Shown here piece after piece: positions 9,699 through 21,206 of a DNA stretch of 64,000 nt. Origin of the DNA: Orychophragmus violaceus (Eukaryota; Streptophyta; Magnoliopsida; Brassicales; Brassicaceae); NCBI GenBank assembly GCA_030180135.1, contig CM058240.1:72039581-72103580 (forward strand), written 5' to 3'. Numbering within the stretch: position 1 is the stretch's first letter; the number at the start of each line of letters is the position of its first letter. Made by a program: the position numbers and the translations under genes. Below the pieces are notes generated by a model. That model was not told the DNA's origin. It did not search any database and worked only from the letters and a program-made list of their open reading frames with translations.

Positions 9699-10180
9699 TA
9701 TTGAATTGGAGATCACAAGTTAGACATGTGCATTGTGTTACAAGGAACCGAGAAGGAGTAATGTGCAAGCTAGGGTTTCTCACTCTAAAACCTAATACAT
9801 CTAATCTTGGTTCTACACTATTTGGGGAGCTACTATTTGAAGACTACTGTTTGGAACTATTTGGTCTCACCAACATCTCACCTAACTTTCACCAACATCT
9901 CACCTTATTATCGCCGGTTGTCTCTCTCTCTCTCCAAGACCGAGATTGTGTTTACTCTTTGTCATTACTTGCTTAACCTAGTTGTATTACCTATATATAC
10001 CTTGTAACCTCACTTGCTAATAGATATTGCGAGTTATACTTCTCATTTCGCCATCTCTCTTACTCTCTCTCTAAATCGGCTCATAAACCCTAATCGGGTG
10101 CCGAGCTCTCTCTCTACATTCTCTCTTCATTCTCTCTTCAATCTAAGTTACTTTCTTGTTCTAAACATCATATTCTAACA
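9699..10180 (+). repeat. 5' LTR of copia B
   Basis: Starts TATTGAATTGG where the satellite stops and ends TATTCTAACA just before the primer site. Length 482 bp. A TATA box (CTATATATACC) lies near 9990, with CT-rich sequence after it. Confidence 0.82.
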
Positions 10181-10438
10181 TGGTATCAAAGCTATAAGCT
10201 CCTAGACCTATTCATTTCCGCATACTCTAAGTTTCAAACCTATTCTCTCGGTCCTAAACACTTACTCTTACAACCGGTTCTTGAAACAAGTTCTTGGTCT
10301 TGTTCTTGAATACTCTTAAGCTCTCAAGCTTTTCTTCTTCTTCTTTATTGTTGTGTGTGTTCTCTGTGAGTTGAGAACTCACCAGTTTTAAAAACTTACC
10401 TTGAAAACTCCCTCCTTGCATTAAACCAGTCTTAAGCA
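10181..10438 (+). promoter_or_regulatory. Primer-binding site and leader of copia B
   Basis: TGGTATCAAAGC follows the LTR. Compared with A, D and E (TGGTATCAGAGC) it has one G-to-A change in the tRNA-complementary stretch, possibly weakening priming. The remainder is a pyrimidine-rich leader ending at the gag ATG; its last 60 bases resemble the copia A leader (CTCCCTCCTTGC, CAGTCTTA-GCAATGG). Confidence 0.8.
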
Positions 10439-10452
10439 ATGGAGAACTCAAG
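10439..10452 (+). pseudogene. First codons of copia B gag, cut by gypsy G2
   Basis: ATGGAGAACTCAAG (start of MENS...) is the common gag start of copia A and D. The next base of the gene is at 49101, after G2 and its TSD; the two parts are in the same frame. Because of the insertion, this start codon now reads into the G2 LTR for 89 codons (to 10708). Confidence 0.9.
10448..10452 (+). repeat. Left TSD of gypsy G2
   Basis: TCAAG precedes the LTR start; the matching copy is at 49096-49100. Confidence 0.92.
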
Positions 10453-11272
10453 TGATGAGGACATTGACTCAAGCATTGACTCAAGCGTAGAGATACGTCA
10501 AGAAGACCTAGAAGAAGTACCTGCTGCTCAAGACGTGACGACCATGAGAGATCCTCCAAGAACAAGATCAGGAACTAGAAGACTCAGAGCACTGTTCAAC
10601 ACGTCCATTCAGAGTCTCCTAGCTCAAGATTATCAAGTGGAGCGTGTAGAAGATCAAATGAAGACAATTGAAGACTCGATGATGATCTTCTCAATTCAGC
10701 CTACTTAGGTCCAACCATGGACGACCACACACGCTCAATAAGGTATGATTTCAATTCATATATTGTGTTTGTTCATTTTGCAGGTCCAAGTCTTATATTA
10801 GTTGTCTGAGTCAGAGTCTGTATTAGTCGTTAATTGAGTCAAGTTTCCCTGTATTACTTTAAGGTCGGACCATAGGATATTTTAGTATTTAGTAGCCGTT
10901 GTAATTAGGTTTTCTGCCCTAGAAGGCAACAGCTGCACGATCCCCTTTATAAGGATCCTTAGCAGCCGTGTATCATTTACCAAGTATCAATACAATAACG
11001 CAGTTCTTCTTCTTTGAGAGAAAACACCCTTCGAATTCTAAGCTTTCTTGTGAGTCATATCAAGCGACCTTAGATTCAGTCTTATCACAAGATCCTTCAT
11101 CTCTTGTGTGGCGACAATCAATCCATCTTCTATCCATTCAATCATCTCACGTTCATTCTAAGGAGTCTAGAGACCCGAGGATTGAATCCATCTTACCACA
11201 ACATCACCCACGATCTAGAATAGAGAGACCTCAGTCCCTGTTCTACGTCAAACTCGCTTCCATCTTGCATCA
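10453..11272 (+). repeat. 5' LTR of gypsy G2
   Basis: TGATGAGGAC to CTTGCATCA, 820 bp, between the left TSD and the primer site. The first part repeats the polyprotein tail coding sequence of the 3' LTR. A TATA box (CTTTATAAGG) lies near 10946. A 12-bp motif (ATTGACTCAAGC) occurs twice here and three times in the 3' LTR. Confidence 0.92.
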
Positions 11273-11274
11273 TC

Positions 11275-11287
11275 TGGTATCAGAGCC
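11275..11287 (+). promoter_or_regulatory. Primer-binding site of G2
   Basis: TGGTATCAGAGCC, complementary to the 3' end of initiator Met tRNA, two bases after the LTR. Confidence 0.9.
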
Positions 11288-12050
11288 GAAAGGTTCCTAG
11301 ATCAGGTGTATCTATCCCTTTTCCTTTCGGTTTCTTTGCAATCTAGTTTATAGCTTTCGATTTTTACATTAAAAAAAAAACCATAAAAAGTCTTTTGTTT
11401 CATCTAGTTTCATTGTTGATCTACATCCTTGATTCAAGTTAGGAATCGCTTCTTTGTGCTTGAGCCAATAAGCGAATTCTCTTGTCAATCTTAGGGTTTT
11501 AGAATCAAAGCTTTTCTTTTCTTGCACTCGTTTTCAACTTTCAAAAAAAAAAAAAAAAAAAAAGTTTGCTTCGTGTTCTTGTTTTAGTTCTTCATTTTTT
11601 TGCATTCAAAAAAAAAAAAAAGAGATTTACGAAGAAGAAGAAGTGTGATCTTTTGATCCGATTTTCCCATTTGAATTTTGGTTCAAAGTGTTCATTTCCT
11701 TTTCCAAAGATTTCGAAAATATTTTCCATATTTTAAGATTTTCTAGTTCCTATTTTTACTAAATCTCGTTTTCAAAAAAAAAAAAAAAAAGAAAGTTTTC
11801 CAAATCTTTTCAAATTTCTAAAGATCTCCTATATTTAATCAAATCGGTTTACAACTTTCCAAAATCCTTTTGTCAAAACCGAGCGTGATTTATTTTACTT
11901 GTAACCGAGCCTTCTCTTGTGTCAGTCCTTGACGCATCGCTTGTATCACAAGTTATCATAGGTTTGCTTAGGATCTTTCTCCTTATTTTGTGCCTTTTGT
12001 TCCCTAGTCACTTGATCGCTTGCTCTAGTGTGTATAGGAACAGGAAACCA
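11288..12050 (+). other. Long 5' leader of G2 with oligo(A) tracts
   Basis: About 760 bp with no gene. It contains A-runs at 11371-11380, 11543-11563, 11608-11621 and 11774-11790. The first 60 bp are conserved with G3. An in-frame upstream ATG at 11919 would add 44 hydrophobic residues; it is less likely the start than 12051, where the Gag-like sequence begins. The region probably carries packaging signals, an inference. Confidence 0.7.
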
Positions 12051-15000
12051 ATGGCAGGAGACCACGTCGACCCTAATGCAGCTCTACTAGAAGCGCTACA
12101 AGCCATGAAGAACGACTTGTCGGCTCAGATCGGACGGATTGATCAAAGGGTTGGACGACTAGAACTTCCAAGGAATGATGAGCAGTCGGATGATGATGAG
12201 AGTGAGAATACTCTGAATGCAGGAGCAGGAGGGAGGAACCGAGATCATCAACATCACCGCCGTGATCGCCAACCGCAACAAGAGGTAAACCGTAACTTTG
12301 CAAAAGATTTGAAACTAACTGTGCCAACTTTTGCAGGTAGGGTTAATCCGGAAGCATACCTTGATTGGGAGAGGCGTATGGAGTACATCTTTGACTACTA
12401 CGAGTACAATGACCAGAAGAAGATAGCTCTAGCTTCGGCTCAACTCACGGACCATGCCTTAACTTGGTGGGACAGAGAAGTCCAAGACCGTAGGCGAAAC
12501 AACTTTGAGCGAATCACAACCTGGGCAGCCATGAAGTACAACTTCAGGAGGCGATTTGTGCCACCTCATTACCACAGAGATATGCAAAAGCAGTTCAGGC
12601 AGCTGTCACAAAAGAACAAGAGTGTTGAGGAGTACTATGAAGAGTTTGAACAACTCAAGAACCGGATGGCGTTGGATGAGAGTGAAGAAGTTCTCATGGG
12701 CCATTTCATTGATGGACTCAATGACCGAATCGCCAGAAAGGTAGAACGTCAACCTTGTCATGATCTTAATGATTTATTGCATGCAGCCGTGCAGGCTGAA
12801 CAAGGAATCAAGAGAAAGACAGCGGCAGCGAGTCGCTCAAGACCTAACTCATGGAGTGCACCGCAAGCTAAGAACCTTGACAAAGGCAAGACTGTTGCCT
12901 CAGGTTCCCAAGATAAGAGGTCAGCTTATGACGCTCCAAGGAACAACCGTACTGACTCAGGTAAGTCTTCAACCACTAATACAAGAGCGCGAGACATAAC
13001 TTGTTTCAAGTGTCAGGGTAAAGGTCACTATGCACGAGATTGTCCAAATCAGCGAGTTATGATCTTAACACCTGATGGAGGATATGAGTCTCAAGATGAA
13101 GTGGAACACCTTGAAGCTGCGGATTCAGAAGAGGAAGTAGCATTTCCCGAGACAGGAGAGATGTTAGTTGTTTGTAGGGCATTGAGTGCCTTGAGTGACC
13201 CAGACACCATCCAGAGAGAAAACTTGTTTTTCACTCGATGTTCAGTTCAGAACAAGGTATGTAGTCTCATAATTGATGGTGGATCTTGTACTAATGTTGC
13301 TAGCAAGATTATGGTGGAAAAGCTAGGTTTGAAGACAACCCAACATCCGAGGCCATACCGCCTTAGATGGTTAGATTCAAGCACCGAGATCAGGATACAT
13401 GAGCAAGTCCTGATTCAGTTCAAGATAGGGAAGTATGAGGATGAAGTCTTGTGCGATGTTGTCCCAATGCAAGTAGGCCATATGCTTCTCGGCAGACCAT
13501 GGCAATTTGATAGAGAAGTCATACACAACGGACGCACCAATACTCATTCCTTCACGCACGACAATCGCAAATTCCAGCTTGCTCCATTATCTCCTCAAGA
13601 GGTACATGAGATGCAATCCAAATTTGCTGCCGAGGCCAAGGTAAGTAAAACTAACCTTTACATCACTCCTAGTACTGTCTACAAGGCTTTAGAGCGAAAA
13701 GAAACGGTGCTACTAATGGTGTTTAGAGATGTGTTGCTTACAGGTTCACAGGATAATGTGCTTGTACCAGAGATTGTATCACTGCTTGACAGATACAAAG
13801 ATGTGTTCCCCGAAGAGATACCGGCTGGATTACCACCTATTAGAGGAATAGAGCATCAGATTGATCTAGTTCCCGGTGTACCGTTGCCCAACCGTCCAGC
13901 TTACCGTATGAACCCAACAGAGACTAAGGAGTTGGAGAAGCAGATTCAAGACTTAATGGAGAAAGGTTACATTAGAGAGAGCTTGAGTCCGTGTGCTGTA
14001 CCAGTTCTCTTAGTGCCAAAGAAAGATGGAACTTGGAGGATGTGTGTAGACTGCAGAGCAATCAACAACATCACCATAAAATATCTACATCCAATTCCAA
14101 GGTTAGATGATATGCTTGATGAACTATCTGGATCTAATGTGTTTTCAAAGATTGATCTTAGGAGTGGATACCATCAAGTAAGAATGAAAGAAGGTGACGA
14201 ATGGAAGACTGCTTTCAAGACTAAGCAGGGGCTCTATGAGTGGTTAGTCATGCCATTTGGTCTAACCAATGCACTCAGCACCTTCATGAGATTAATGAAC
14301 CAGGTTCTAAGAGCTTACATCAGTAAATTTGTAGTAGTTTACTTTGATGATATATTGGTTTATAGCAAATCATTTGAGGATCACCAGAAGCATCTTGAGC
14401 TAGTCCTTGACACACTTCGAAAAGAAAGCCTATATGGTAATCTTAAGAAGTGCTCCTTTTGTACTAATGAAGTGGTTTTCTTAGGTTTTGTTGTCAGTTC
14501 CAAAGGCTTACAGGTTGATCAAGAGAAGATCAAAGCAATCCAAGAATGGCCGAGACCAAACAACATAGGACAAGTCAGGAGCTTCCACGGATTGGCAAGC
14601 TTCTACCGGCGTTTTGTCAAAGATTTCAGTACTATAGCCGCCCCTCTCACTGCTGTGATCAAGAAGGACGTAGCATTTCAGTGGGGATCAGCTCAAGAGG
14701 ACGCGTTCAACAGACTCAAGGATCGCTTGACGCATGCACCAGTTTTGGTATTACCTGATTTTAATAAAACCTTTGAGGTTGAATGTGATGCTTCAGGCTT
14801 AGGTATTGGAGCCGTGCTAACTCAAGGAGGGCGTCCAGTAGCCTACTTCAGTGAGAAACTAAGTGGAGCCAGCTTGAACTACCCAACGTACGACAAGGAA
14901 CTCTATGCGCTAGTGAGGTCGTTGGAAACATGGCAGCACTATCTTCTGTCCAAGGAGTTTGTCATACATACTGATCATGAGACTTTGAAGCATCTTAGAG

Positions 15001-15508
15001 GACAAACAACACTGAAGAGAAGACATTCTAAGTGGATGGAGTTTGTAGAAGCATTCCCATATGTGATAAAGTATAAGAAGGGCAAAGAGAATGTTGTGGC
15101 TGACGCACTCTCAAGGCGACACATGCTGATCACAACTTTGGAGGCTAAGGTCTTAGGGTTTGAACACCTTAAGGATGCATATAAGGATGATCCAGACTTC
15201 GGTTCAGTCTACCAAGATTGTACCACTGCCCCAACAGGTTCCTTCTACTTACATAATGGTTATTTGTTTAGGGAAAAACGTTTGTGTGTTCCACAGGGTT
15301 CTATGCGAGACTTGTTGATCAAGGAAGCACATGGTGGTGGACTCATGGGACATTTTGGAGTGGATAAGACTCTGAGCGTTTTGGTAGAACACTTCTTTTG
15401 GCCTCACCTCAAGAAGGATGTGGAACGATTTTGTTCCAAGTGTGTCACTTGCCTCAAAGCCAAATCCAGGTCACATCCACATGGTTTATATATGCCACTT
15501 CCTATTCC
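12051..15508 (+). CDS. Gypsy G2 gag-pol, 5' part (Gag, protease, RT, RNase H, integrase start)
   Basis: Polyprotein for particle assembly, reverse transcription and integration. Start chosen at MAGDHVDPN. Order (approximate residues): Gag with WERRMEYIFDYYEY and LTWWDREV (105-160), zinc knuckle CFKCQGKGHYARDC (about 317), protease IIDGGSCTN (about 407; DGG rather than DSG), RT with YFDDILVYS (about 764), RNase H FEVECDASG (about 909) to ADALSRR, and integrase zinc finger HGGGLMGHFG to CSKCVTC. One RT position looks altered: NALSTF where G1 has NAPSTF. The frame is then broken by the copia A LTR at 15509, where a short readthrough stops at 15536. The rest is at 47373-48531. Confidence 0.93.
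15504..15508 (+). repeat. Left TSD of copia A
   Basis: ATTCC next to the LTR; matching copy at 47368-47372. Confidence 0.92.
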
Positions 15509-15881
15509 TATTGAAATGAAGATCATATTGAAGTAAAGATCACATAGTGAACTATACTGGACGTGAACTATATTGAATATAGTGAACTATACTGGACGTG
15601 AGCTATATTGAATATAGTAAACTATATTCATAAGAAGACAAAAACAGTCACACTTTTATGACCGTTGAAACTCACTCGTTTTAATTCTTTGTAAACCCTA
15701 GAGTAGCTAGTATATATATACTTGTTGTAACCTGTTTAATTAATACAGAGAATTATTCTTCTCTTACAGCCGCTTCTTTTATTCCCTAGTGCACAAGAAC
15801 CCTAATTTGGTTCTTGTTGTGTTCTTCACAATTCTACTCAATTCTACTTTATTCTCTCAATCTAAATCTCATATTCTAATA
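15509..15881 (+). repeat. 5' LTR of copia A
   Basis: TATTGAAATG to ATTCTAATA, 373 bp. U3 holds two tandem 35-bp units (15547-15581, 15582-15616) plus a partial third, built from GTGAACTATA and TATTGAATATAG. A TATA box (AGTATATATATAC) lies near 15709. Compared with the LTRs at 20617 and 46995, only one or two substitutions are visible. Confidence 0.93.
15547..15630 (+). promoter_or_regulatory. U3 tandem repeats of copia A LTR
   Basis: 35-bp repeats upstream of the TATA box, each with ACGTGA and inverted-repeat-like CTATATTGAATATAG. Related motifs occur in the LTR of copia C (about 51317-51412). Tandem U3 repeats often bind transcription factors; that role here is inferred. Confidence 0.55.
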
Positions 15882-16080
15882 TGGTATCAGAGCTCTAAGC
15901 TTCTGTACCTCATTTACTTCCGCTGAAACTCACAAAAATCTGTTCTCAAGCTTATCTCTCGGTTCTTATAAGTTCTTCTAAGCTCCTAAGCTCATTTCTT
16001 TGTTTCTTGTGTTCTCTGTGAGTTGAGAACTCTCCATTTCATCTTGAATACTCCCTCCTTGCTTTATATCAGTCTTAGCA
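15882..16080 (+). promoter_or_regulatory. Primer-binding site and leader of copia A
   Basis: TGGTATCAGAGC at 15882-15893 matches the complement of initiator Met tRNA. The leader is about 190 bp, pyrimidine-rich, and ends at the gag ATG. Confidence 0.88.
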
Positions 16081-17687
16081 ATGGAGAACTCAAGAGTTGT
16101 TATTCCTGTGATTTTGAAAGGCTCAAACTACATTGTTTGGGCTAGGATGGTGAAGTCTGCACTTGGAGGCAGAGGTCTGTGGAAGTATATCCTGAGTGAC
16201 ACTGCTCCACAGAAGGTGTTTAAGGCCAGGTCTGAAGCTGATGCCAAGAAAGGAGCTGATGCAGAGACTAAAGGCAGTGATGAGTCCCTTGAAGAGGCAG
16301 CTGAAGCAGAAGAAGAGGCGTGGATGCAAGGGGACCAGAATGTGCTTTCTATACTCCAAAACTCACTGGACCAGCACCTATTGGAAGCCTACTCTTATTG
16401 TGTGACTTCTAAGCAGCTGTGGGATACTCTTGAGAAGGTTTATGGAAATAAATCAAACTTAACAAGAGTCTTTGAAGTGAAGCTGGCCATTAACAATCTC
16501 CAGCAAGAAGATGTGGAGTTTAAAGCTCATTTTGGGAAGTTTAGCTCACTGTGGTCAGAGTTGGAGATGCTAAGGCCACCAAGCAGTGATCCTTTGGTGT
16601 TGCAAGAAAGGAGAGAGCAAGATAAAGTCTTTGCTCTTCTGCTCACCTTGAACTCATCCTATAACTCCTTGATCAAGCATATCCTAAGAGCAGAGACTCT
16701 ACCTGACATTGATGATGCGTGTGGGCAAATTCAGAAGGAACAAGGCTCATTTGGGTTGTTCAAAGGAAAAGGAGAACTGGTAACCGCAAACAAAGGGTTG
16801 TACAAGGCTGATGAGAGGAAGAACTATGGAGGTGACCAGAGAGGAGTCTTGATGTGTGATTTTTGCAAGAAGAGTGGGCATTTGAAGGACAGATGCTGGC
16901 GCCTCCACCCTAACCTCAGACCCTCATCTCACAACAACAGGTTCAAAGATCAAAGGGCAAACTATTCATATGGTGCAGCTGGACCAGGTTCTTCTTCAAT
17001 GCAGCAATGTGATGAAGGAAGAGCAATGGTGGTTCATCAAACACCAGCTGTGACTGCTCAGAATGATGTGGTAAGGAGGTCAGACCTTGAGGCTCTCATC
17101 AAAGCTCTCAAGGAGAACTCTGGTATGGTCCTTGGTACTTCTCTCTTTGCATCAAACAAACTGAAACCTTTGATTATTGATTCAGGAGCCTCTCATCATA
17201 TGATAAGTGATTCTAGGTTGATAAACAATGTTGAACCTGCCTTAGGAAGTGTAGTGATTGCAAATGGTGATAAAATTCCAATACAAGGCATAGGAAAATT
17301 GAAAATGTTTAACAAAGAATCTAAAGCCTTCTTTATGCCTAGTTTCACATCAAACTTAGTCTCGGTAAAAAGAATAGCCACTGATTTGAATTGCAATGTT
17401 ATTTTCAGTCCTAATGATGTTGTGTTTCAGGATATTAAAACAAGTAAGTTGATTGGGAAAGGTGTGACAAAGGATGAGCTCTACATGGTTGAAGACACCA
17501 ATCCCTCTTCTGAACTATCTGCTGCTTTATCTACTGCTTTATCTACTTGTGTTGGTGTGGATGATTCTATTTGGCATGCTAGATTAGGACATCCACACTC
17601 TAGGGCTTTAGGACTCTTATTACCTTCTGTTTCTTTTAAAAATGATGATTGTGAGGCTTGTATCCTTGGTAAACATTGCAAATCTGT
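16081..17687 (+). pseudogene. Copia A gag, protease and start of integrase (frame ends in frameshift)
   Basis: Begins MENSRVVIPV. Gag region with YIVWARMVKSAL and an acidic Ala/Glu-rich insert (about 50-80), then zinc knuckle CDFCKKSGHLKDRC (about 259), protease IIDSGASHHM (about 365) and integrase zinc-finger start HARLGHPH (about 498) to CEACILGKHC. Near 17688 a T-run has one T fewer than copia B (GTTTTCC versus GTTTTTCC). This shifts the frame; the old frame ends at 17826 with unrelated residues. The lesion separates gag-protease from integrase-RT. Confidence 0.9.
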
Positions 17688-20513
17688 TTTCCAGCTTCTA
17701 AAACTACTTATGAAAGTTGCTTTGATCTTGTTCACTCTGATGTATGGACTGCTCCTTGTGTGTCTAGAGAGAACCATAAGTACTTTGTCACATTCATTGA
17801 TGAAAAATCTAAATATACTTGGATAACACTGATGCAAACTAAGGATAGAGTGCTAGAAGCCTTTATGAATTTCCAAAGTCATGTTACTAACCATTTCAAT
17901 GCTAAGATCAAAATTTTTAGATCAGACAATGGTGGTGAGTACACAAGCAATGCCTTCAAACAACATTTGTCAAAGTATGGAATTCTTCATCAAACTAGCT
18001 GTCCTTATACTCCACAACAAAATGGAGTGGCTGAGAGGAAGAATAGACATTTAATGGAGGTTGCAAGGTCCATGATGTTCTACAAGAATGTTCCTAAGAA
18101 GTTTTGGGGAGATGCAGTCATGACAGCTTGTTATTTGATCAACAGAACTCCCACAAGAGTTCTTAAGGATCAATCTCCATTTCAGGTACTAAACAAGACC
18201 AATCCATTAGTTAATCACTTACGTGTGTTTGGGTGTATCTGCTTTGTGTTAATACCAGGAGAACAGAGGGATAAGTTGGATGCTAAGAGCACCAAAGCTA
18301 TGTTCATTGGTTACTCCACAACACAAAGAGGATACAAGTGTTATGTACCTGAAACAAGGAAGGTTCTAATCTCCAGAGATGTGAAATTCATGGAGACAAA
18401 GAGCTTCTATGATGAGAAGAATTGGGACAGCTTGAAGGATCTTCCTACTTCTCAATCAGATAGAGCTGCTAACTTAAGAAGAATCATGGAGAGTCTTGGC
18501 ATTAGTGTACCACAAGAACCGGTTACAACACGCACACAACCTACTCCAGCCTCGGATGCACCTGTGGAAGACTCACAACAACCCCATCTTGATCATGAGG
18601 GGGACACATCAGAATCAGAATCAGGGCAAGCAGAAACGCAGCAAACTGATTCGGCTACACATAATCAAGCTGGTGTTGAAGAGCATGAAGAACATGAGTT
18701 AGAACCTGAGGGAGTGGGTAATCAGAATGAAGAGGAGATTGTGCAGCCAATGAACCAACAAATTCAAGCAGGAGTGGGTAATCAGAATGAAGAGGAGATT
18801 GTGCAGCCAATGAACCAACAAATTCAAGCACTAAGGAGGAGTACAAGGGAGAAAAAGGATCCATCAGAATGGATGAAAACTAGAGTGTTCTTCAACAGCA
18901 ATGCAGTAGCTCATCCCATTCAAGCCGTTTGCAGTTTAGCTCATGTACCTTTGGAGCATCAAGTGTTCATTGGAAAGTTGGATCAAGAAGAAGTACCAAC
19001 AACATATGAAGAAGCAAAGGGAGATAAGAGATGGATGCAGGCTGTGGATGAGGAGATCAAAGCAATGGAGAACAATGAGACTTGGTATGAATCTGAACTC
19101 CCTAGAGGAAAGAAGGCAGTAACTTCTAAATGGGTTTTTACTATCAAGTATAGAAGTGATGGAGAAGTGGAGAGATACAAAGCAAGGCTGGTTGCAAGAG
19201 GCTTTACTCAAACCTATGGAAAGGATTACTTGGACACCTTTGCACCAGTGGCTAAGCTTCACACAGTTAGGATCATCTTGTCTTTAGCAACAAACCTTGA
19301 TTGGGAACTTTGGCAAATGGATGTCAAGAATGCATTCCTTCAAGGAGAGCTTGAAGATGAGGTATACATGAGACCACCTTCTGGTCTTGAGAGCATTGTG
19401 AAACCAGGGAAGGTTCTAAGGCTCAAGAAAGCTATCTATGGACTCAAGCAATCACCTAGAGCGTGGTACCATAAGCTGAGCTCAACCCTTATGCAAAGAG
19501 GATTTAAGAGGTCTGAAGGAGATCATACTTTGTTCACTCTACAAGATCAGGAAGGTATCATTGTCATCCTTGTTTATGTGGATGACATTATCATTTCAGG
19601 GAGTAACAAATCAGGTATCCAAGAAACTAAAGCTTATCTTAAATCTGTGTTTGATATTAAGGATCTTGGTACTCTAAAGTACTTCCTTGGGATAGAAGTT
19701 TGTCGGTCTAATGATGGACTCTTCTTATCTCAAAGGAAGTACACACTTGATTTATTGTCTGAAGCAGGAAAGATTGGATCAAAACCAGCTAAGACACCAT
19801 TGGAGGAAGGCTACAAAGTCATAAGAGAGGGGGAGCTTGAAGACCGACCATTTGAGGACATCACTCACTATAGAAGGATGATAAGCCAACATATGCAAGC
19901 ACCAAAGATGCATCATTGGGATATGGTTGAAAGGATACTCAGATACCTAAGTGGTACTTCCGGGCAAGGCCTTTGGATGGGTTGCAATCAAAGTACAGAG
20001 ATAGTTGGGTATTGTGATGCTGATTGGGCAGGAGATAGGGTGGACAGGAGGTCTACTACTGGATATTGTACATTCATTGGAGGCAACCTTGTTACTTGGA
20101 AGAGCAAGAAGCAGAAGATAGTGTCATGTTCAAGTGCTGAAGCTGAGTATAGAGCAATGAGGAAGCTAGCAACAGAATTGGCGTGGATCAAAGCTCTTCT
20201 TGAGGATTTGGGGATTGAGACTTCAAAGCCAATCACAATGCATTGTGATAACCAAGCAGCCATTCACATTGCTTCAAACTCAGTCTTCCATGAGAGGACC
20301 AAACATATAGAGGTGGATTGTCACAAAGTGAGGCAAATGATTGAACAAGGAGTTGTGTTACCTTGCTTCACAAGGAGTGAAGAACAACTAGCTGATGTGT
20401 TCACCAAGGCAGCTAGTTGGAAAGTGTGTGAGTCGATTCACAACAAGCTTGGACTCATGGAGCTTCCGGAATCCCCTAAGGCTATGAAATCTACACTCTT
20501 TTTCCCTTCATGA
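17688..20513 (+). pseudogene. Copia A integrase core, RT and RNase H (shifted frame)
   Basis: Continues the polyprotein one frame over: integrase core with DLVHSDVW, RSDNGGEYTS and PQQNGVAERKN (D, D, E), RT from WVFTIKYRSDG (about 19129) with YVDDIIISGS (about 19576), and RNase H DADWAGD (about 20018) to the stop. Two further changes: a 60-bp direct duplication at about 18713-18832 (GVGNQNEEEI unit twice), and an in-frame loss of about 20 residues at about 19878 relative to copia H, removing the GKLIYLTITRPD segment. The deletion probably disables RT/RNase H. No other stop codons. Confidence 0.9.
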
Positions 20514-20545
20514 AGTTTTATCCCAAGTGGTTTTCTTCATGAAGG
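20505..20545 (+). other. Conserved 3' hairpin of copia A
   Basis: CCTTCATGAAG and CTTCATGAAGG form a perfect 11-bp stem around a loop with TTTTATCCCAAGTGG; TTTTTAATGAGGTA follows. Confidence 0.75.
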
Positions 20546-20601
20546 TTTTTAATGAGGTAGATCTTCATTGTCACTCCAAGCTTGATTCAATCCTTGAATT
20601 C

Positions 20602-20616
20602 AAGCTTGAGGGGGAG
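20602..20616 (+). other. Polypurine tract of copia A
   Basis: AAGCTTGAGGGGGAG directly before the LTR at 20617; an identical copy lies at 46980-46994. Confidence 0.88.
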
Positions 20617-20989
20617 TATTGAAATGAAGATCATATTGAAGTAAAGATCACATAGTGAACTATACTGGACGTGAACTATATTGAATATAGTGAACTATAC
20701 TGGACGTGAGCTATATTGAATATAGTAAACTATATTCATAAGAAGACAAAAACAGTCACACTTTTATGACCGTTGAAACTCACTCGTTTTAATTCTTTGT
20801 AAACCCTAGAGTAGCTAGTATATATATACTTGTTGTAACCTGTTTAATGAATACAGAGAATTATTCTTCTCTTACAGCCGCTTCTTTTATTCCCTAGTGC
20901 ACAAGAACCCTAATTTGGTTCTTGGTGTGTTCTTCACAATTCTACTCAATTCTACTTTATTCTCTCAATCTAAATCTCATATTCTAATA
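20617..20989 (+). repeat. Copia A LTR at the left edge of the satellite array
   Basis: 373 bp, TATTGAAATG to ATTCTAATA. The satellite starts at the very next base (GTAAG). It carries AATGAATA at about 20848, where the other two LTRs of this nest have AATTAATA. This fits an origin from a different copy of the family. Confidence 0.93.
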
Positions 20990-21206
20990 GTAAGACAACT
21001 ATAAGTTAGTTTTTGCATGCTCTTAAAGGTAGAATGAGAAGCATGTTATACAAGTTTATGTTCACTTTAAACACCCCTAAGTAACCCTACTAACAGACAA
21101 GAAAGAAACTTTGATCCTCTAAAATGTCCTATGAGAATCCTAAACAAAACATTTTTACCAAAACTTCTTGAAACATATGTGTCATGGATTAGAGAAATTA
21201 GGTGAG

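Noticed and set aside
11919..12050. 44-codon hydrophobic extension of G2 Gag
   Set aside because: The Gag-like sequence starts at 12051; a membrane-like extension is not expected for gypsy Gag and the region is leader sequence.
15882..15893. tRNA gene suggested by tRNA-like 12-mers
   Set aside because: TGGTATCAGAGC sites are primer-binding sites right after LTRs; no cloverleaf or tRNA body is present.
18713..18832. Microsatellite or functional repeat in copia A linker
   Set aside because: It is a single 60-bp tandem duplication in the acidic linker before RT; noted with the gene, no separate function is evident.
21060..21100. Telomere-like CCCTAAGTAACCCTA inside each monomer
   Set aside because: Only two imperfect telomere-like words per monomer; no tandem CCCTAAA array.
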